A stretch of 64,000 nucleotides of DNA from Orientallactaga sibirica (GCA_036365145.1 JAEOAD010002183.1:4179501-4243500), one strand, 5' to 3'. Shown: positions 36,371-47,375, counted from the first letter of the stretch. A program made the numbers and translations. Notes: a model not told the origin generated them from the sequence alone.

Positions 36371-36534
36371 CTTTTTTTTTGTTTGTTTTTTTTTTTTTGA
36401 GGTAGGGTCTCACTTTAGCTCAGGCTGACCTGGAATTCACTTGTAGTCTCAGCGTGGCCTCGAACTCATGGTGATCCTCCTACCTCTGCCTCCCGAGTGC
36501 TGGGATTAAAGGCATGCGCCACCATGCCTGGCTA
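36371..36534 (-). repeat. B1 SINE
   Basis: Antisense: T-run, GAGGTAGGGTCTCACTTTAG, end CACCATGCCTGGC. Confidence 0.92.
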
Positions 36535-36558
36535 AATTCCACATTTAAAAAGGAATTA

Positions 36559-36765
36559 GGGCTGGATAGATGACTTAACATTTAAGGCACTTGCCCATAA
36601 AGCCAAAGGACCCATGTTGGATTCCCCAGGGCCCACATAAGCTCTATGCATAAAGTGACACATGTGTCTGGAGTTCATTTGCAGTGGCTGGAGGCTCTGG
36701 CACGCCCTTTCTCTTTATGTATCTGTCTCTTTCTCTCTCAAATAAATATTAAGAAAAAGAAAATT
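36559..36765 (+). repeat. tRNA-derived SINE, short form
   Basis: Head GGGCTGGATAGATGACTTAA, body 'cataaagtgacacatgtgtc' and an AAATAAATATT tail. Confidence 0.9.
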
Positions 36766-36782
36766 AAAAAGGAAATAACCAG

Positions 36783-37008
36783 GGGCTGGAGAAATAGCTC
36801 AGTGGTTAAGGTACTTCCCTACAAAACCTAATGATCCGTGGTTTGATTCCTCAGCTCCCTCATAAATGCAGATGCACAAATTGGTGCATGCATCTGGAGT
36901 TTGTTTGCAGTTGCACTAGTTCTTGGCATACCCATTCTCTCTGTCTGTGTCTCTTCTATCTCTCTCTCTCTCTCTCTGCTTGAAAATAAACAAAAATATT
37001 TAAAACAT
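36783..37008 (+). repeat. tRNA-derived SINE, short form
   Basis: Head GGGGCTGGAGAAATAGCTCAG, body 'gcacaaattggtgcatgcat', a (CT)n tract and an A-rich tail. Lies 17 bp from the previous copy, in the same orientation. Confidence 0.9.
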
Positions 37009-37699
37009 GAATTAGCTAAATCTATCTCATTAATAAGCTGCAGGAGAAAAATTGCACGATAATATAAAAAACAGATCATAAAAGTTATAGAAAAGCATCT
37101 GTTAAAATCCAGCCATCAAAAAATGGAGCAAACTAGGAATTGAGGGAAATTTCCTTAACTTACTAAAGAATATCTGTATTTTAAAAATTCTACAGCTGGC
37201 ATCATCCTTAGTGCTGAGAAAATAGACGTTTCTCCACTATGGTCAAGGACACTAAGAGGTCACTCCTGTCAGTTCTGCTAGTCAGCATTGGACTGAAGAC
37301 TACATAATGAAAATGAAATAAACACTGTGCCAAGTGAGAAGATATAAACTGCCATTGTTCTATGGCAAGAGTGTAATGTAAAAAAGTCCAAAAAATCAAC
37401 AAAACAACTCCTGGATATAATAAGCAATTATAGCAAAGTTATAGAAGATTAATATGTAAAAGTCAACTGTTCTTCAGCAGCAATTAGAATTTGAACTTTA
37501 AAATGTTACAATTTATATTATTTCTAAATTTGACATATTTGGACCTAAATCCAATAATGTATATACAAGATCTATGAGGAAAACTATGAAATTGTGAAGA
37601 AAGAAACCATTAGAAAAGTAATATTGTTTACAAGGTAATTCTTCTAACTTGATCTGTAGACTTAATGCAGTTCCAGTCAAAATTATTTTATTTATTTAT

Positions 37700-37844
37700 T
37701 TGGTTTTTCGAGGTAGGTTCTTGCTGTAGCCCAGGCTGACCTGGAATTCACTCTGTACTCTCGCGGTGGCCTTGAACTCATGGCAATCCTCCTATCTCTG
37801 CCTCTGAGTGCTGGGATTAAAGGCGTGCACCACCACGCCTGGCT
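37700..37844 (-). repeat. B1 SINE
   Basis: Antisense: TTTTTCGAGGTAGGTTCTTG to CACCACGCCTGGC. Inserted in the ancient L1. Confidence 0.92.
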
Positions 37845-38206
37845 CAAAATCAAGTAAAAGATTTTAGAATGGCCAGTGCAATACTGGGAGAATGAGAAAG
37901 AAGTGGGAAAGAATCTTATCCAACTTAAAACTCTGTTGCAGTTAGCCTACAGTAATTAAGACAGTATTGTATTCACCAAAGAATAGTCAAATAGGGATGT
38001 AGCTCAGTGGTAGCAAGCATAGTGTTCTGGGTTTGATCCTCAGCTGAAAATAAAGAAAAGATATCATAATAGATGAGTATAGAGACCTCAGAAGTAGACT
38101 CAGCTGACCTGTGACAGAAGAGGAAAGGCGAGTCAATGAAGATAATGGTCTTGTCAACAAATGGTGATGGGACAGCTAGGCATCCACATACAAAAAGGGG
38201 AAAAAA

Positions 38207-38335
38207 TCTAGCCAGGCATGATGGTGTATACCTGTAGTCTCATCTACTCAAGAGATTGTGGCAGGAGGATCACTTGAGACCAAGAGTTCAAGGCAAGCCA
38301 GAATAAAATAATGAGAATCTGGCAAAAACAAAACA
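38207..38335 (+). repeat. Old B1/7SL-type SINE
   Basis: 'ccaggcatgatggtgtatac', 'gcaggaggatcacttgagac' and 'caagagttcaaggcaagcca'. Confidence 0.8.
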
Positions 38336-38349
38336 AAGAAACTACACCA

Positions 38350-38545
38350 GGGCTGGTTAAGACACTTGCCTACAAAGCCAAGGGACCCAGGTTTGATTCT
38401 CCAGGACCCACATAAGCCAGATGCACAAGGTGGCACATGCATCTGGAGTTTGTTTACAGCTGCTGAAGGCCCTGGGGTGCCCGTTCTTTCTCCCTCAATC
38501 TCTATCTGCTTCTCTCCTCTCAAATAAATGAATACATAGGAAACA
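38350..38545 (+). repeat. tRNA-derived SINE, short form
   Basis: 'ctggttaagacacttgccta', 'gcacaaggtggcacatgcat' and an AAATAAATGAAT tail. The head lost a few bases. Confidence 0.9.
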
Positions 38546-38596
38546 CCACCAGGCCTTATGATTTAATAACAACAACAACAAAAAAAGATGAAACTG

Positions 38597-38786
38597 GGGC
38601 TGTAGAGATGTCTTGGTAACTAAAGGTCTTTGCTTACAAAACCTGACAAGTCAGGTTTGATTCTCTAGTACCCATGTAAAGCCAGGTGCACAGAATGGTG
38701 TGTGTGTCTGGAGTTTGCAGTGGCACATCTTTTCTCCTTCCCTTTCACCTGCTTCCCTTTCTCTATTTCAAATAAATAAACAAACA
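38597..38786 (+). repeat. tRNA-derived SINE, short form
   Basis: Head GGGGCTGTAGAGATGTCTTG, 'gccaggtgcacagaatggtg' and an AAATAAATAAA tail. Confidence 0.88.
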
Positions 38787-38891
38787 TGAAATGCATCATA
38801 AATGTAAGCAAATACAAAATTATAAAAGCTCTAGTAAATAAGTTAGCATATTTAAGTGACCTTGGGTTTGGTGATAACTTAGATATAATAA

Positions 38892-39244
38892 TGTTGCAGT
38901 CAGCTCTTTGTTGCTGGGATGAATTTGCAAACAGACACAGTTTATGGGAGGAAGAGATTTATTTCATATTTACAGATCCAGGGGAAATTCTGACAATGCA
39001 AAGGAAACTGCTTACTTCCCTACATCCAAGCAGCAAGAAACAACTGCAGCAAGCATACACAATGCAGCAGCCAGCATGACCTGCCAATGCTCAAACTGCT
39101 TCTCCCCCTCCCCCTGCACCTTCAGACTGGACTCAGATCTACCCCCAGTGACACATCTTCTCCAGCAGGTTGCTGGAGGCTTAAGCAGGAATCCTAAATA
39201 CCTGAGGCTATGGGGCTATACATTCACATTCAAATTACCACACA
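38892..39244 (-). mobile_element. MaLR (ORR1-like) solo LTR, antisense
   Basis: On the minus strand it starts TGTGTGGTAATTTGAATG and ends CTGACTGCAACA. On the + strand 'tttatgggaggaagagattt' and 'tctccagcaggttgctggag' are its reversed polyadenylation and body regions. It interrupts the ancient L1, which resumes at 39245. I could not match the flanking 5-bp repeats. Confidence 0.82.
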
Positions 39245-40731
39245 TACTAAAACAATGATTTAAGAAAACAAGAAATTGCTAAGTTGAGCTGCATGAAATT
39301 AAAACTTCTGCTATGTGAGACACATGGTCAAAACAATGAGAAGCTAATGCACAATTGAAATAAAATGTTTTCAAGTTATATGCCTGATAAAAAATTTGTA
39401 TCTGTAGTGGTTTGGATCAGATGCCACCTATAAACTCATGTGTTCTGAGTGCTTGGTCCCCAGCTGGTGGCAATTTGGGAGAGGTATGTTGTTGGGAGTG
39501 GGCTTTGGGGTGTTTGTAGTCAGCTTCTCCTTATCATAACTTGGCTGTCACTCTCCTGCAACTGTTGAGGTGATGCCCAGTTTCTGTTCATACCATGTTT
39601 TCGTTGCCATCATGAAGCTTCCCTTCAAGACTGTAAGCAAAATAAATCCTTTCTTCCCATGAGTTGCTTTTGGTTGAGTGCTTTATCCAGCAATGTGAAA
39701 GTAACTATAACGGGAAAATTAGTACCAGAGGAGTGGGATTGTACATGCTAAATTTGGAAAGATTTGAAACCTTGGACGGAGAGATGCTTTGCAGTGTTGT
39801 TAAGTAGAGCTTGATGGACCATTCTGTTGAGAGTTGAAAGGTCTAAATGCAGAAAGAACTATGGACTGTGAGGTTTGGCTTATGAAGGGAAGAAAGAGTT
39901 TTGTCTGGACTAGGCTAGAAGCAGTTTCCATGAGAGATTGGCTATGTTCTTCCCATGTCCTGAGTACATGTGCATGTTTGCATTTAGAAGAAATGGACTT
40001 GTGAGCAGATGGATATGGCACATAAATAAATGAGAATTGTGGGCTGGAGCCAGAGCCTGTTCAGCTGCAATTATCTGAGAAATTACTACCACTGAGATTG
40101 GCACTGTAATAGTAGGTGCCAGCTGTTGACATGGGGATAGCAGGAAGAAAGCTGACTCTTCAAAGTAGAGGGGCTGAATGCCAAAGGAGTTCGCTGCTTT
40201 TCAAAGTCACCCTTATTCCTACCTGGATTAATAATTTGGTACTAATTAATTAATAACCTGGTACTATGGAAATATAACAGACACAGGAAAGAGAGGGTTA
40301 TTGGATGTACAATGCAGTTTAATATAGCCACCAGGCAATATGAGGCAGGGTTTTTCAAGTCTCTGCATGAAAACCTAGCGTAGCCATGAGTATGGACCAT
40401 GGGTTTCAGTGAAGATCCCAGGATTATTAAGATGACAGGACTATGGGGTTACTTCCAAGGAAAGCTGCCTGCTCAGGATGGGCTGTTCCCCAGGCTGTAA
40501 GCAGCCCAGCTGGAGAGGCAGAATCGGAACCCCAAAGACTTGGTTATTGATCACAGATGGCAGACTTGGAGTTACAAGATTTGATGTTTTCCCTGTTTGT
40601 TTTAAATGATGCATTGGTTCAATCTTTCTTTGCAAACATCTTTTGCAGTGTGAATGTTTAATTGTGATTTAATGTGATTTTAATTTTATATACTCATAGA
40701 TAAGAGACCTTGCACTATGGGGATTTTTTTT

Positions 40732-41164
40732 AATTTAAAATTTTATTTTATTTTTAAAAATATTTTATTTATTTATTTGAGAGAGAGATACAGAAATAGG
40801 CAGGTAGAGAGAGAGAATGGGCACGCAAATGAACTCCAGATGCATATGCCCCCTTGTGCATCTGGCTTACATGGGTCCTGGAGAATAGAGCCTTGAACCA
40901 GGGTCCTTAGGCTTCACAGGCAAGCATTTAACCACTAAGCCATCTCTCCAGCCCATTAAATTTTATTTTTTTAATTGAAAACTTCCATAATTACAGACAA
41001 TAAACCATGGCAAGTCCCTCCCCCCACATTCCCCTTCCCACCTCTACTCTCCATCATGTCCCCTCCCCCTCTCAATCAGTGTCTCTTATTTTCGCTGTCA
41101 TCATCTTTTCCTCCTATTATGATTATCTTCTGTAAGTAGTGTCAGGCAATGTGAGGTCATGGAT
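40732..41164 (-). mobile_element. 5'-truncated L1 3' UTR fragment, antisense
   Basis: Antisense L1 3' end: 'ttgaaaacttccataattac', 'ctctccatcatgtcccctcc', 'gtgaggtcatggatact'. It is related to 61580-62330. Flanked by ACTATGGGGATTTTTT (about 40716) and ACTACGGGGATTTTTT (about 41165), a 16-bp duplication with one mismatch. It sits inside the MaLR internal region and itself contains a SINE. Confidence 0.85.
40743..40955 (-). repeat. tRNA-derived SINE, short form
   Basis: Antisense: ATTTATTTATTTGAGAGAGA, 'gcaaatgaactccagatgca', and the inverted head CATCTCTCCAGCCC. Nested in the L1 fragment. Confidence 0.92.
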
Positions 41165-41574
41165 ACTACGGGGATTTTTTAACAGTGTTGGGATTGATTA
41201 AAAAAAAAACTATGGGGACTTTTAAAGTTGGGCTGAATGCAATTTACATCAAGATAATCATGAATTTATGGGGGCCAGGGATTGTGGGGTTTTCAATCAG
41301 ATGTCCCCCATAAACTCATGTGTTCTGAATGCTTGGTTCGCAGATGATGGCAATGTGGGAGGTGGAGCCTTGCTTGAGGAAGTGTGTTGTTGGAGATGGG
41401 CTTTGGGTTGTGATAGTCAGCTTCCCATTGCCAGAGTTCAACTCACTCTCATGCTGCTGTTTTCCACCAGCTATAGCAGAAATGATGTCCAGCCTCTTCC
41501 CATGCTATGCTTTCCCCTGCCATCATGGAGCTTCCCCTTGAGAGTGTAAGCTAAAATTAAATTTTTTCCTCTTG

Positions 41575-41765
41575 GGCTGGATGAATGACTTAGTGGTTAA
41601 GGCACTTGCCTACAAAACCAAAGGACCCAGGTTCAATTTCCAAGGACCCATGTAATGCAGATGCACAAGGTGGCACATGCTTCTGGAGTTTGTTTGCAGC
41701 AGCTGAAGGCATTGGCATGCTCATTCTCTCTTTTTCAGATGAAGAAATAAATAAAAAAAATTTTA
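41575..41765 (+). repeat. tRNA-derived SINE inside the MaLR 3' LTR
   Basis: 'gggctggatgaatgacttag', 'gcacaaggtggcacatgctt' and an A-rich tail. The LTR text continues on both sides ('aaattttttcctctt' before, 'aaattttctcttgtcagctg' after). Confidence 0.9.
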
Positions 41766-41872
41766 AATTTTCTCTTGTCAGCTGCTCTTTTGGAGGGTAA
41801 CTATAATAGTATTGAAAATAAAGAACTCTCAAATTCAATAAAAATTAACAACCCAACTTAAAAAATGAGCAA

Positions 41873-42056
41873 AGCCTGGCGTGGTGGTTCATACCTTTAA
41901 TCGCAGCACTTGGGAGGCAGAGGTAGGAGGCAGAGGTGGGAGGATCATCATGAGTTCAAGGCTTCCCTGAGACTACATAGTGAATTCCAGGTCAGCCTGG
42001 CCTAGAGCAAAACCCTACCTTGACAACACCAAAAAAAAAAAAAAAAAAAAAAAAAC
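41873..42056 (+). repeat. B1 SINE with internal duplication
   Basis: 'gcctggcgtggtggttcata' to a long A-run. GGCAGAGGTAGGAGGCAGAGGTGGGAGG shows a short internal duplication. Flanked by 'aaaatgagcaaa' and 'cctgagcaaat' words that suggest a target duplication. Confidence 0.92.
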
Positions 42057-43155
42057 CTGAGCAAATAGACACCCCACCAAAGATGGTATTCAGACAGTAA
42101 AAAGGCGTATTATAAGATGGTCAACATCACATGTCATTTAGAAAAGTGCAAGTTAAACTAACAATGAGATACTGTTTGCACAACTATTGTATGGCTAACC
42201 TTCAAGACACCAACAGTACCAAATGCTGATGAGGATATGGAGCAATAGGAGCTCCTATTCTCTGCTGTTGCAAAGTGACGCAGCCTCCTTGAAAGATGGT
42301 TTGGCAGTTTTGAGAAAACCAAGACTCACTCTTATCAATAATAAAGCAGTTGTACTCCTAGGTATTTATCCAATTGTGATAAAAACATAGGTCCACACAA
42401 AATCTTCACATTGATGATTGTATCTATTTTATTCATAACTTCCCCAAACTATAGTACTTTAATAGGTATGTGGATAAATAGTGTTACAACCAGACAATGG
42501 AATGTTACATAGCATTAAAAAAAAGAACTCTCAAACTATGGAAAGACATAGAAAAATGTAGCTGTATTTTCCTAAGTGAAGGAGCCAGTCTAAAAAGACT
42601 GAATTTTTAATAATTTGAATGATACGACATTTTGGAAAAGGTAAAGCTATAGAGACATGCAAAAGACTAATCAGTTATGCAGGGTTTTGGGGAGATGGGA
42701 AGGATGAAATCAGAGGTGATATTATTATATGGTACTATAACTGTAGGTACACATTATACATTTGGAAAAATCCATGGAACCATGCAACATGAATTACTGA
42801 GCCCTAATGACAACTATGGACTTTAATAATATATCAACATTGGTTCCTTAATTGAAATGAATATATATACAATATTAGCAGGTAAAACAGGTGTTAGCAG
42901 GGAGAGGGATATATAGTAACTGTATTATCTTGTCTACTTTTCTACGTATTATAAAAACTGTTTAAAATAATATCAATTTTATTTTTAAAAGTACAAAATA
43001 AAGAAAAGCAATAACAAATCAGAGAGAAGAGAGAGTCATACTAATAGTATAGATTGCTTCAGTTATGGTGTCTGTCAAAGTGTTTACTGTACTCATGTAA
43101 ATATCTTGTTTTAATATGAAGGAGGGAGACATCAAGGTGAAGGTATTGGTATAAC

Positions 43156-43312
43156 TTTTTTTTTTTTTTTTGGTTTTCCAAGGTAGGGTCTCGCTCTAGC
43201 CCAGGATAACCTGGAATTAATTCTGTGGACTCAGGGTGGCCTTGAACTCATGACAATCCTCCTACCTCTGCCTCCTGAATGCTGGGATTAAAGTGAGTGC
43301 CATCAGGCCTGG
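43156..43312 (-). repeat. B1 SINE
   Basis: Antisense: T-run, 'ggttttccaaggtagggtct', 'cctgaatgctgggattaaag' and 'gccatcaggcctggcc'. Confidence 0.9.
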
Positions 43313-43361
43313 CCTTCCTTTCTTTTTTTTTATGTTTTCTTCTCTCTTTTTTTTTTTTTTT

Positions 43362-43576
43362 TTTTGAAGATTTTATTTTTATTTATTTATTAGATACAGA
43401 GAGAGGGAGAGAGGGAGAATGAGAATGGGTGCGCCAGGGCCTCTAGCCACTGCAAATGAACTCCACACGCATGCACCACCATGTGCATCTGGCTTACTTG
43501 GGACATGGAGATTCCAACTGGGGTCCTTAGGCTTCACAGGCATGCACCATAACCTCTAAGCCATCTCTCCAGCCCA
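43362..43576 (-). repeat. tRNA-derived SINE, short form
   Basis: Antisense: TTATTTATTTATTAGATACA, AGAGAGGGAGAG tract, 'gcaaatgaactccacacgca' and the inverted head CATCTCTCCAGCCC. Confidence 0.92.
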
Positions 43577-44374
43577 TTTTTTCTTTCTTTTGAGAGGAGT
43601 ATAACCATTTTATTAATGAGTAGTTTTGATGAACTTTTTATTAGCAGGAAAGAAGTCTTTTTCCTATTTTACTGTTGACCTTGAAAGTCACATAGAACCC
43701 ATTTTTCTCCCAGAGACTTTCTGGTCATTTCATCTGTCACACCTGCTTCATTTGCAGAAATCGTAAACCAGTCCAATTTAGATCAACATTTCCATGTGAC
43801 ATACAATCAGATGGTGTCCTATCTCCCATCCCAATCTAGGTCTGTTCATTTCTTTGCAAGATGAGAAAAAGATTGCCAGAATCAGCTCTTTCACCTTATT
43901 CTGTTGTGTTTCTTTCCCATCTCATCAGATAGACTCTGGCAGGACTAAGAGTAGAGAAGTTATGATGCTCAAGAGTTAAAAGAGTTAAAGTGAGAATATA
44001 GCATAAATCTTGTACCTCCTCAAATAGCAAAGTCAGGTTGGTTCAAGCACTCTCTTTACCCACTCCAGTTAACAGCCTAGGGTATGCCAGTACATTTTCT
44101 TTGCTCTGTATCAGTGGAGGAAGTGTTTAGGACTAGGGATATTTTATTTGTACCTTCCTCATGAATTTCTGTTCTCTGTAAATTGTTGCCTGCAAATCTC
44201 CCTGTCCTATCTTGAGGTAAGGAAATACATGCTGGCTCCAACAAAGAGGAGAAGGAGACTGGGGGAAACAAGGAGGACCTACCCTTCAAAATTCCTATTT
44301 CTGAATCCACTCCTTCTCTAGCCACCTCTGATATACATACAACAGGTACATGAGAAGTTAGGGATGAAGGATGC
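43577..44374. other. Intronic sequence, nothing recognised
   Basis: Unique-looking. The open frame on the minus strand at 44077-44325 has no splice borders or recognisable similarity. Confidence 0.5.
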
Positions 44375-44766
44375 TGTGGTAGTTTGGATGTATGATCCCC
44401 ATAGACTCAGGTGTTAAAACCTATAACCTGGGTCTCCAGCTGCCTGGCTGGAGGAGGTATCACTGGGAGTGGATCCTGGGGTCCATTCCAAAGGTGTGTT
44501 TGGGGGTGGATCTGAATTCTAGCCCAAAGGTATACAGAACAGTCTGAGCTCTGGGGGGTCCTGCTTGCTGCTTGTTTGTGCTTGTTGCTTTTTGGTGTTG
44601 CTGGCTGGTGCCGGCTTTTCTGTCTGCTAGGATTTGTGAAAGGGAGCCAGCTTCTTCTGCCATCAATGGAACTAGCGCTGGATTCTATAAGCTTGAAATG
44701 AATCTCTTCCTCCCATAAACTGTGTCTGGTTTGGATGTTCATCCCAGCAACATGGAACTATCTACT
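44375..44766 (+). mobile_element. MaLR (ORR1-like) solo LTR
   Basis: Begins TGTGGTAGTTTGGATGTATG and proceeds through 'ccatagactcaggtgttaaa', 'cttcctcccataaactgtgt' and 'cccagcaacatggaacta'. Same family as 32387-32756. The right end runs into a pentanucleotide repeat and the target duplication cannot be read. Confidence 0.85.
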
Positions 44767-44823
44767 TGTAATGTAATGTAAATGTAAATGTAAATGTAAT
44801 GTAATGTAATGTAATATAATGAC
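44767..44823. repeat. (TAATG/AAATG)n short tandem repeat
   Basis: About 55 bp of alternating AATGT and AAATGT units directly at the 3' edge of the MaLR LTR. Confidence 0.9.
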
Positions 44824-45561
44824 CATTTCTTTGCAAGTTTTGCCCTACTGAATCCATTGCCTCCTCATTAGAATGTAGAAGTCATCACTGTTTATTGCAT
44901 TGAGCTAAGTCAACATAAAAATGTCATTTAACATTTTGTCACCAAAAAGTAAAGATATATTTTATGTAGTGAGGTGCTCAAGTGTGCAGGCTTGGTAGAT
45001 TTCTGAACCTAAGGAAGAAAGAATTCTTGTTGGAAAAATAAGCTGATGGCATCTTGAAGCCTATATCATGATGTTCTTCTGTCCAAATGATAATTTTTAA
45101 AATTTAGGATTGAAAAAAATGCCAATCTTGGCTTTAAAACATTCACATGGGGAAAGCTAATGATGAAAGAGCCAAAGGTCATCAAAATCATTTCATCTAT
45201 TTCTATTGCTAGAGTTTTACTGGCAACTGTTAAAAAAATGCCCAATTCCTTTCCCCCTGGGTTTGCCCTTTCAAGAGTATCTCCACCCCTTCTGAGTCTA
45301 GATTTCATGGGGTTGTCTTTCCAAAAATAGCTCCATCACTTGAGTCTTAGATTTAACTTTTCATTTCTCCAGTTGTCTTCTCAGATCTTTTCTCATCAGC
45401 TTGTCAAGTCTTGTTAGCTGAGCAAGTATAAACATAATTTTAGAAGGAAGCAAGGTGAGAATAGAGAATGAAAAATTACCAATGTTAACATACGGGTAGT
45501 TTTGTGTGATATTCTGATTACTTTAACAAGGTAATGTTGTTCTTCTTATTCTCTTATGTAG
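44824..45561. other. Intron preceding the main LRRC63 exon
   Basis: Unique-looking intron with a good polypyrimidine tract and AG (45538-45561) at its end. Confidence 0.6.
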
Positions 45562-46233
45562 CCACGACTGATGAAACCACCTCAGTGAAAATCAGGAAAA
45601 GAATTTTTCATGATGTTGTTTCAAAATATCAATCCCAAAGACCTCTCAATATCCACAACATCTTTTTTGAATCTGAGGTCCAAGGAAGAGTGTCTTCTAC
45701 TTCTTCATTCCCCAGAGCTGCCAGCAGTTTCTCCTGGAAAATCTCCCATTCTGCTGCTGGTTCTGTGTTTTTTCCAGTGGGTATTTCAGCTTCTTTTCAC
45801 GTTTTTAGGAAAAAACGAGGAAAAAGGAAAAAAAAATCCAAGAAAAAAAAACACAAAAAAGAAAAGACGAGTGGTGATGTACAAATGGGCAATATGTTAG
45901 TTATTTCCACAAGGAACCTCAGACCTTTAATAACTACTTATTCAGACATTACTTCTAAATTCAAGACATTAACCCCTAAATATCACCATTTACAAGAGAT
46001 TCCAGACTATACTCAGGGGCTCTCTCCCATCTTAAAAGACTTAAGTGTAACCTCGCTAAGCCCTGTATCTATTAATAAGCAATCTTCAGTACCAGAAAAA
46101 CAGTGGACTGAACATTTTCAATACAAGTCTTCAGCCATTAGTAAAGTGCCACTGAAAATGGCTAAACTTCCAGCTATCAGTTCCCTACCACCACCAGTGT
46201 TACCAAGAAAACCTCAAAGACAGGCTGCCATAG
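45562..46233 (+). CDS. Lrrc63: LRRC63 second coding exon (large N-terminal exon)
   Basis: Acceptor TTCTCTTATGTAG|CC, donor GCCATAG|GTAAAT. 672 bp, open throughout, phase 1 at both ends. Encodes residues about 42-265 of the chain: ATTDETTSVKIRKRIFHDVV at the start, Ser/Phe-rich middle, a polybasic run RKKRGKRKKKSKKKKHKKEK at about residues 124-143, then a low-complexity Ser/Pro region ending LPPPVLPRKPQRQAAI. No domain is recognisable here; a disordered N-terminal extension ahead of C-terminal leucine-rich repeats fits LRRC63. The polybasic run could be a nuclear or nucleic-acid-binding signal, which is inference. Two A9 runs in the coding sequence (about 45828 and 45843) are slippage-prone. 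Being symmetric, the exon could be skipped without a frameshift. Confidence 0.9.
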
Positions 46234-46741
46234 GTAAATATAATCAGAACCTGATCTATAATAGTGGGGTCAAACAGATCAGTGGGGGGGAAAAGAAATG
46301 CAAGCAGATGGAAGGCCTGTGGACATTTAGGATGGAAAAGTAGAATCCCCATTTATGTTTACCATTCACACCTGGGCCTGAGGGTAATGACAAGAATCCT
46401 GACCTTCTAATGTGCCAAGGCCAAACTGGGACACTATACATGATCATACAGATGGGAGACAATAAGGAAACTGAAAGGCATCAATAGCTAATCTAAAAGG
46501 AGCCATGAGAAGGTACCTCCTACATGTAGTAGGCAAGGCCCCAGCAGGGCTAATGAGGAATAATGTCAAAATGGTCTAGATGCATTCCCGAAGTAGGAAG
46601 CCAATGCCTAGGGACATCTTCCTGGGTATATTTCCATGGATCACCCCAATTCATTAAAGGTTGAAAAATTATAATGAAGTCCCCACCACTCTCAAACAAG
46701 TTGAATGTCTAAAAATTGTCCCTTTTTTTCTTTTTATCTAG
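46234..46741. other. LRRC63 short intron
   Basis: 508-bp intron with GTAAAT donor and TTTTTATCTAG acceptor. No repeat recognised. Confidence 0.75.
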
Positions 46742-46792
46742 AAAGTATGGTAGAAATTGGAAAGACAGAAATTAGCCCAGGACAACCTGAAG
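46742..46792 (+). CDS. Lrrc63: LRRC63 third coding exon (51 bp)
   Basis: Too short to stand alone, but both borders are good: CCTTTTTTTCTTTTTATCTAG before and GTAAATGC after. It is phase 1 at both ends and joins the previous exon as E-SMVEIGKTEISPGQPE-G with no stop. Encodes residues about 266-282, acidic and polar, still within the linker ahead of the repeats. A 51-bp symmetric exon is an obvious cassette: skipping it keeps the frame into 53818. Confidence 0.8.
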
Positions 46793-47104
46793 GTAAATGC
46801 TAGGTGTATACCATTCTTCTAGAAACTGTAAGTATTGGTGCGTTTGTGTTTGTGTGTCAACACATGTATATCTCACCTTCTTTTCAATTTCTTAAGCCAT
46901 TTTCTCAGCAGTTATTTCTTAAATATTGACTATAAGCCAGATAGTGTACTGATGTTCAGAATATAGAAGCTAGTATCTTAATTTGAATAGAGAAGATAGA
47001 CATGTAATAATGAACATTAACTATTTGCCATCCCAAGTGCTTTGAACTTAGTTATATAGCAAAAACAAAGAGCCATCTTCAAGGAAAGATACATCATTCT
47101 CCTT
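46793..47104. other. Intronic sequence, nothing recognised
   Basis: Start of the 7-kb intron that carries the antisense L1. No repeat or gene seen before 47105. Confidence 0.6.
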
Positions 47105-47215
47105 CCAAGGTAGTGGCACACACCAGTAATCCCTGTACCAGGAGGTAAAAACAGGGGCATTGAAAGTTTAAGGTCAGCCTGGGCTATGAGATCCTGTCTC
47201 AAAAAAAGAAAGAAT
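47105..47215 (+). repeat. Old B1 SINE
   Basis: 'ccaaggtagtggcacacacc', 'aaggtcagcctgggctatga' and 'gatcctgtctcaaaaaaaga'. Abuts a younger B1. Confidence 0.8.
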
Positions 47216-47217
47216 GA

Positions 47218-47375
47218 AGCTGGGTGTGATGGCGCATGCCTTTAATCCCAGCACTTGAGAGGCAGTAGAAGGATCACCATGAGTTCAAGGCCACCCTGAG
47301 ACAACAGTGAATTCCAGGTCAGCCTGAACTAGAGTGAGACCCTACCTCAGAAAACTGAAAAAAAAATGAATGAAT
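47218..47375 (+). repeat. B1 SINE
   Basis: GCTGGGTGTGATGGCGCATG to 'gaccctacctcagaaaactg' and an A-run, with AATGAATGAA flanks. Confidence 0.92.

Larger units (their letters stand above)
39403..41808 (+). mobile_element. MaLR (ORR1-like) provirus remnant: LTR-internal-LTR
   Basis: The 5' LTR (39403-39712, 'cataaactcatgtgttctga' type wording, AATAAATCC) is followed by MaLR-type internal sequence beginning 'agtaccagaggagtgggatt'. The 3' LTR starts near 41274 ('cccccataaactcatgtgtt') and ends near 41808 after an inserted SINE. Flanks GTATC (39398-39402) and GTATT (41809-41813) fit a 5-bp target duplication with one change. The ancient L1 reads on across the insertion. The internal region is non-coding and also holds an L1 fragment. 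Old and inert. Confidence 0.82.
34540..42990 (+). mobile_element. Ancient L1, dismembered by nested insertions
   Basis: Sense-strand L1 of eutherian age inside the first LRRC63 intron. Pieces in element order: endonuclease-to-linker at 34560-34945 and 35450-35820 ('aaaagctggttctctgaaaa'); the RT region at 36230-36360 ('ccaatatctctcatgaacat') and 37010-37690; the distal ORF2 at 37860-38165, 39245-39400 and 41813-41872; and ORF2 end plus 3' UTR at 42057-42990 ('caaccagacaatggaatgtt', 'ctatggactttaataatata'). About half of the span is later insertions. No frame survives. Confidence 0.85.

Noticed and set aside
45610..45900. Alternative-frame open frame inside the large LRRC63 exon
   Set aside because: It is a shadow of the main frame, kept open by the A-rich polybasic stretch, and does not connect to the other exons in phase.
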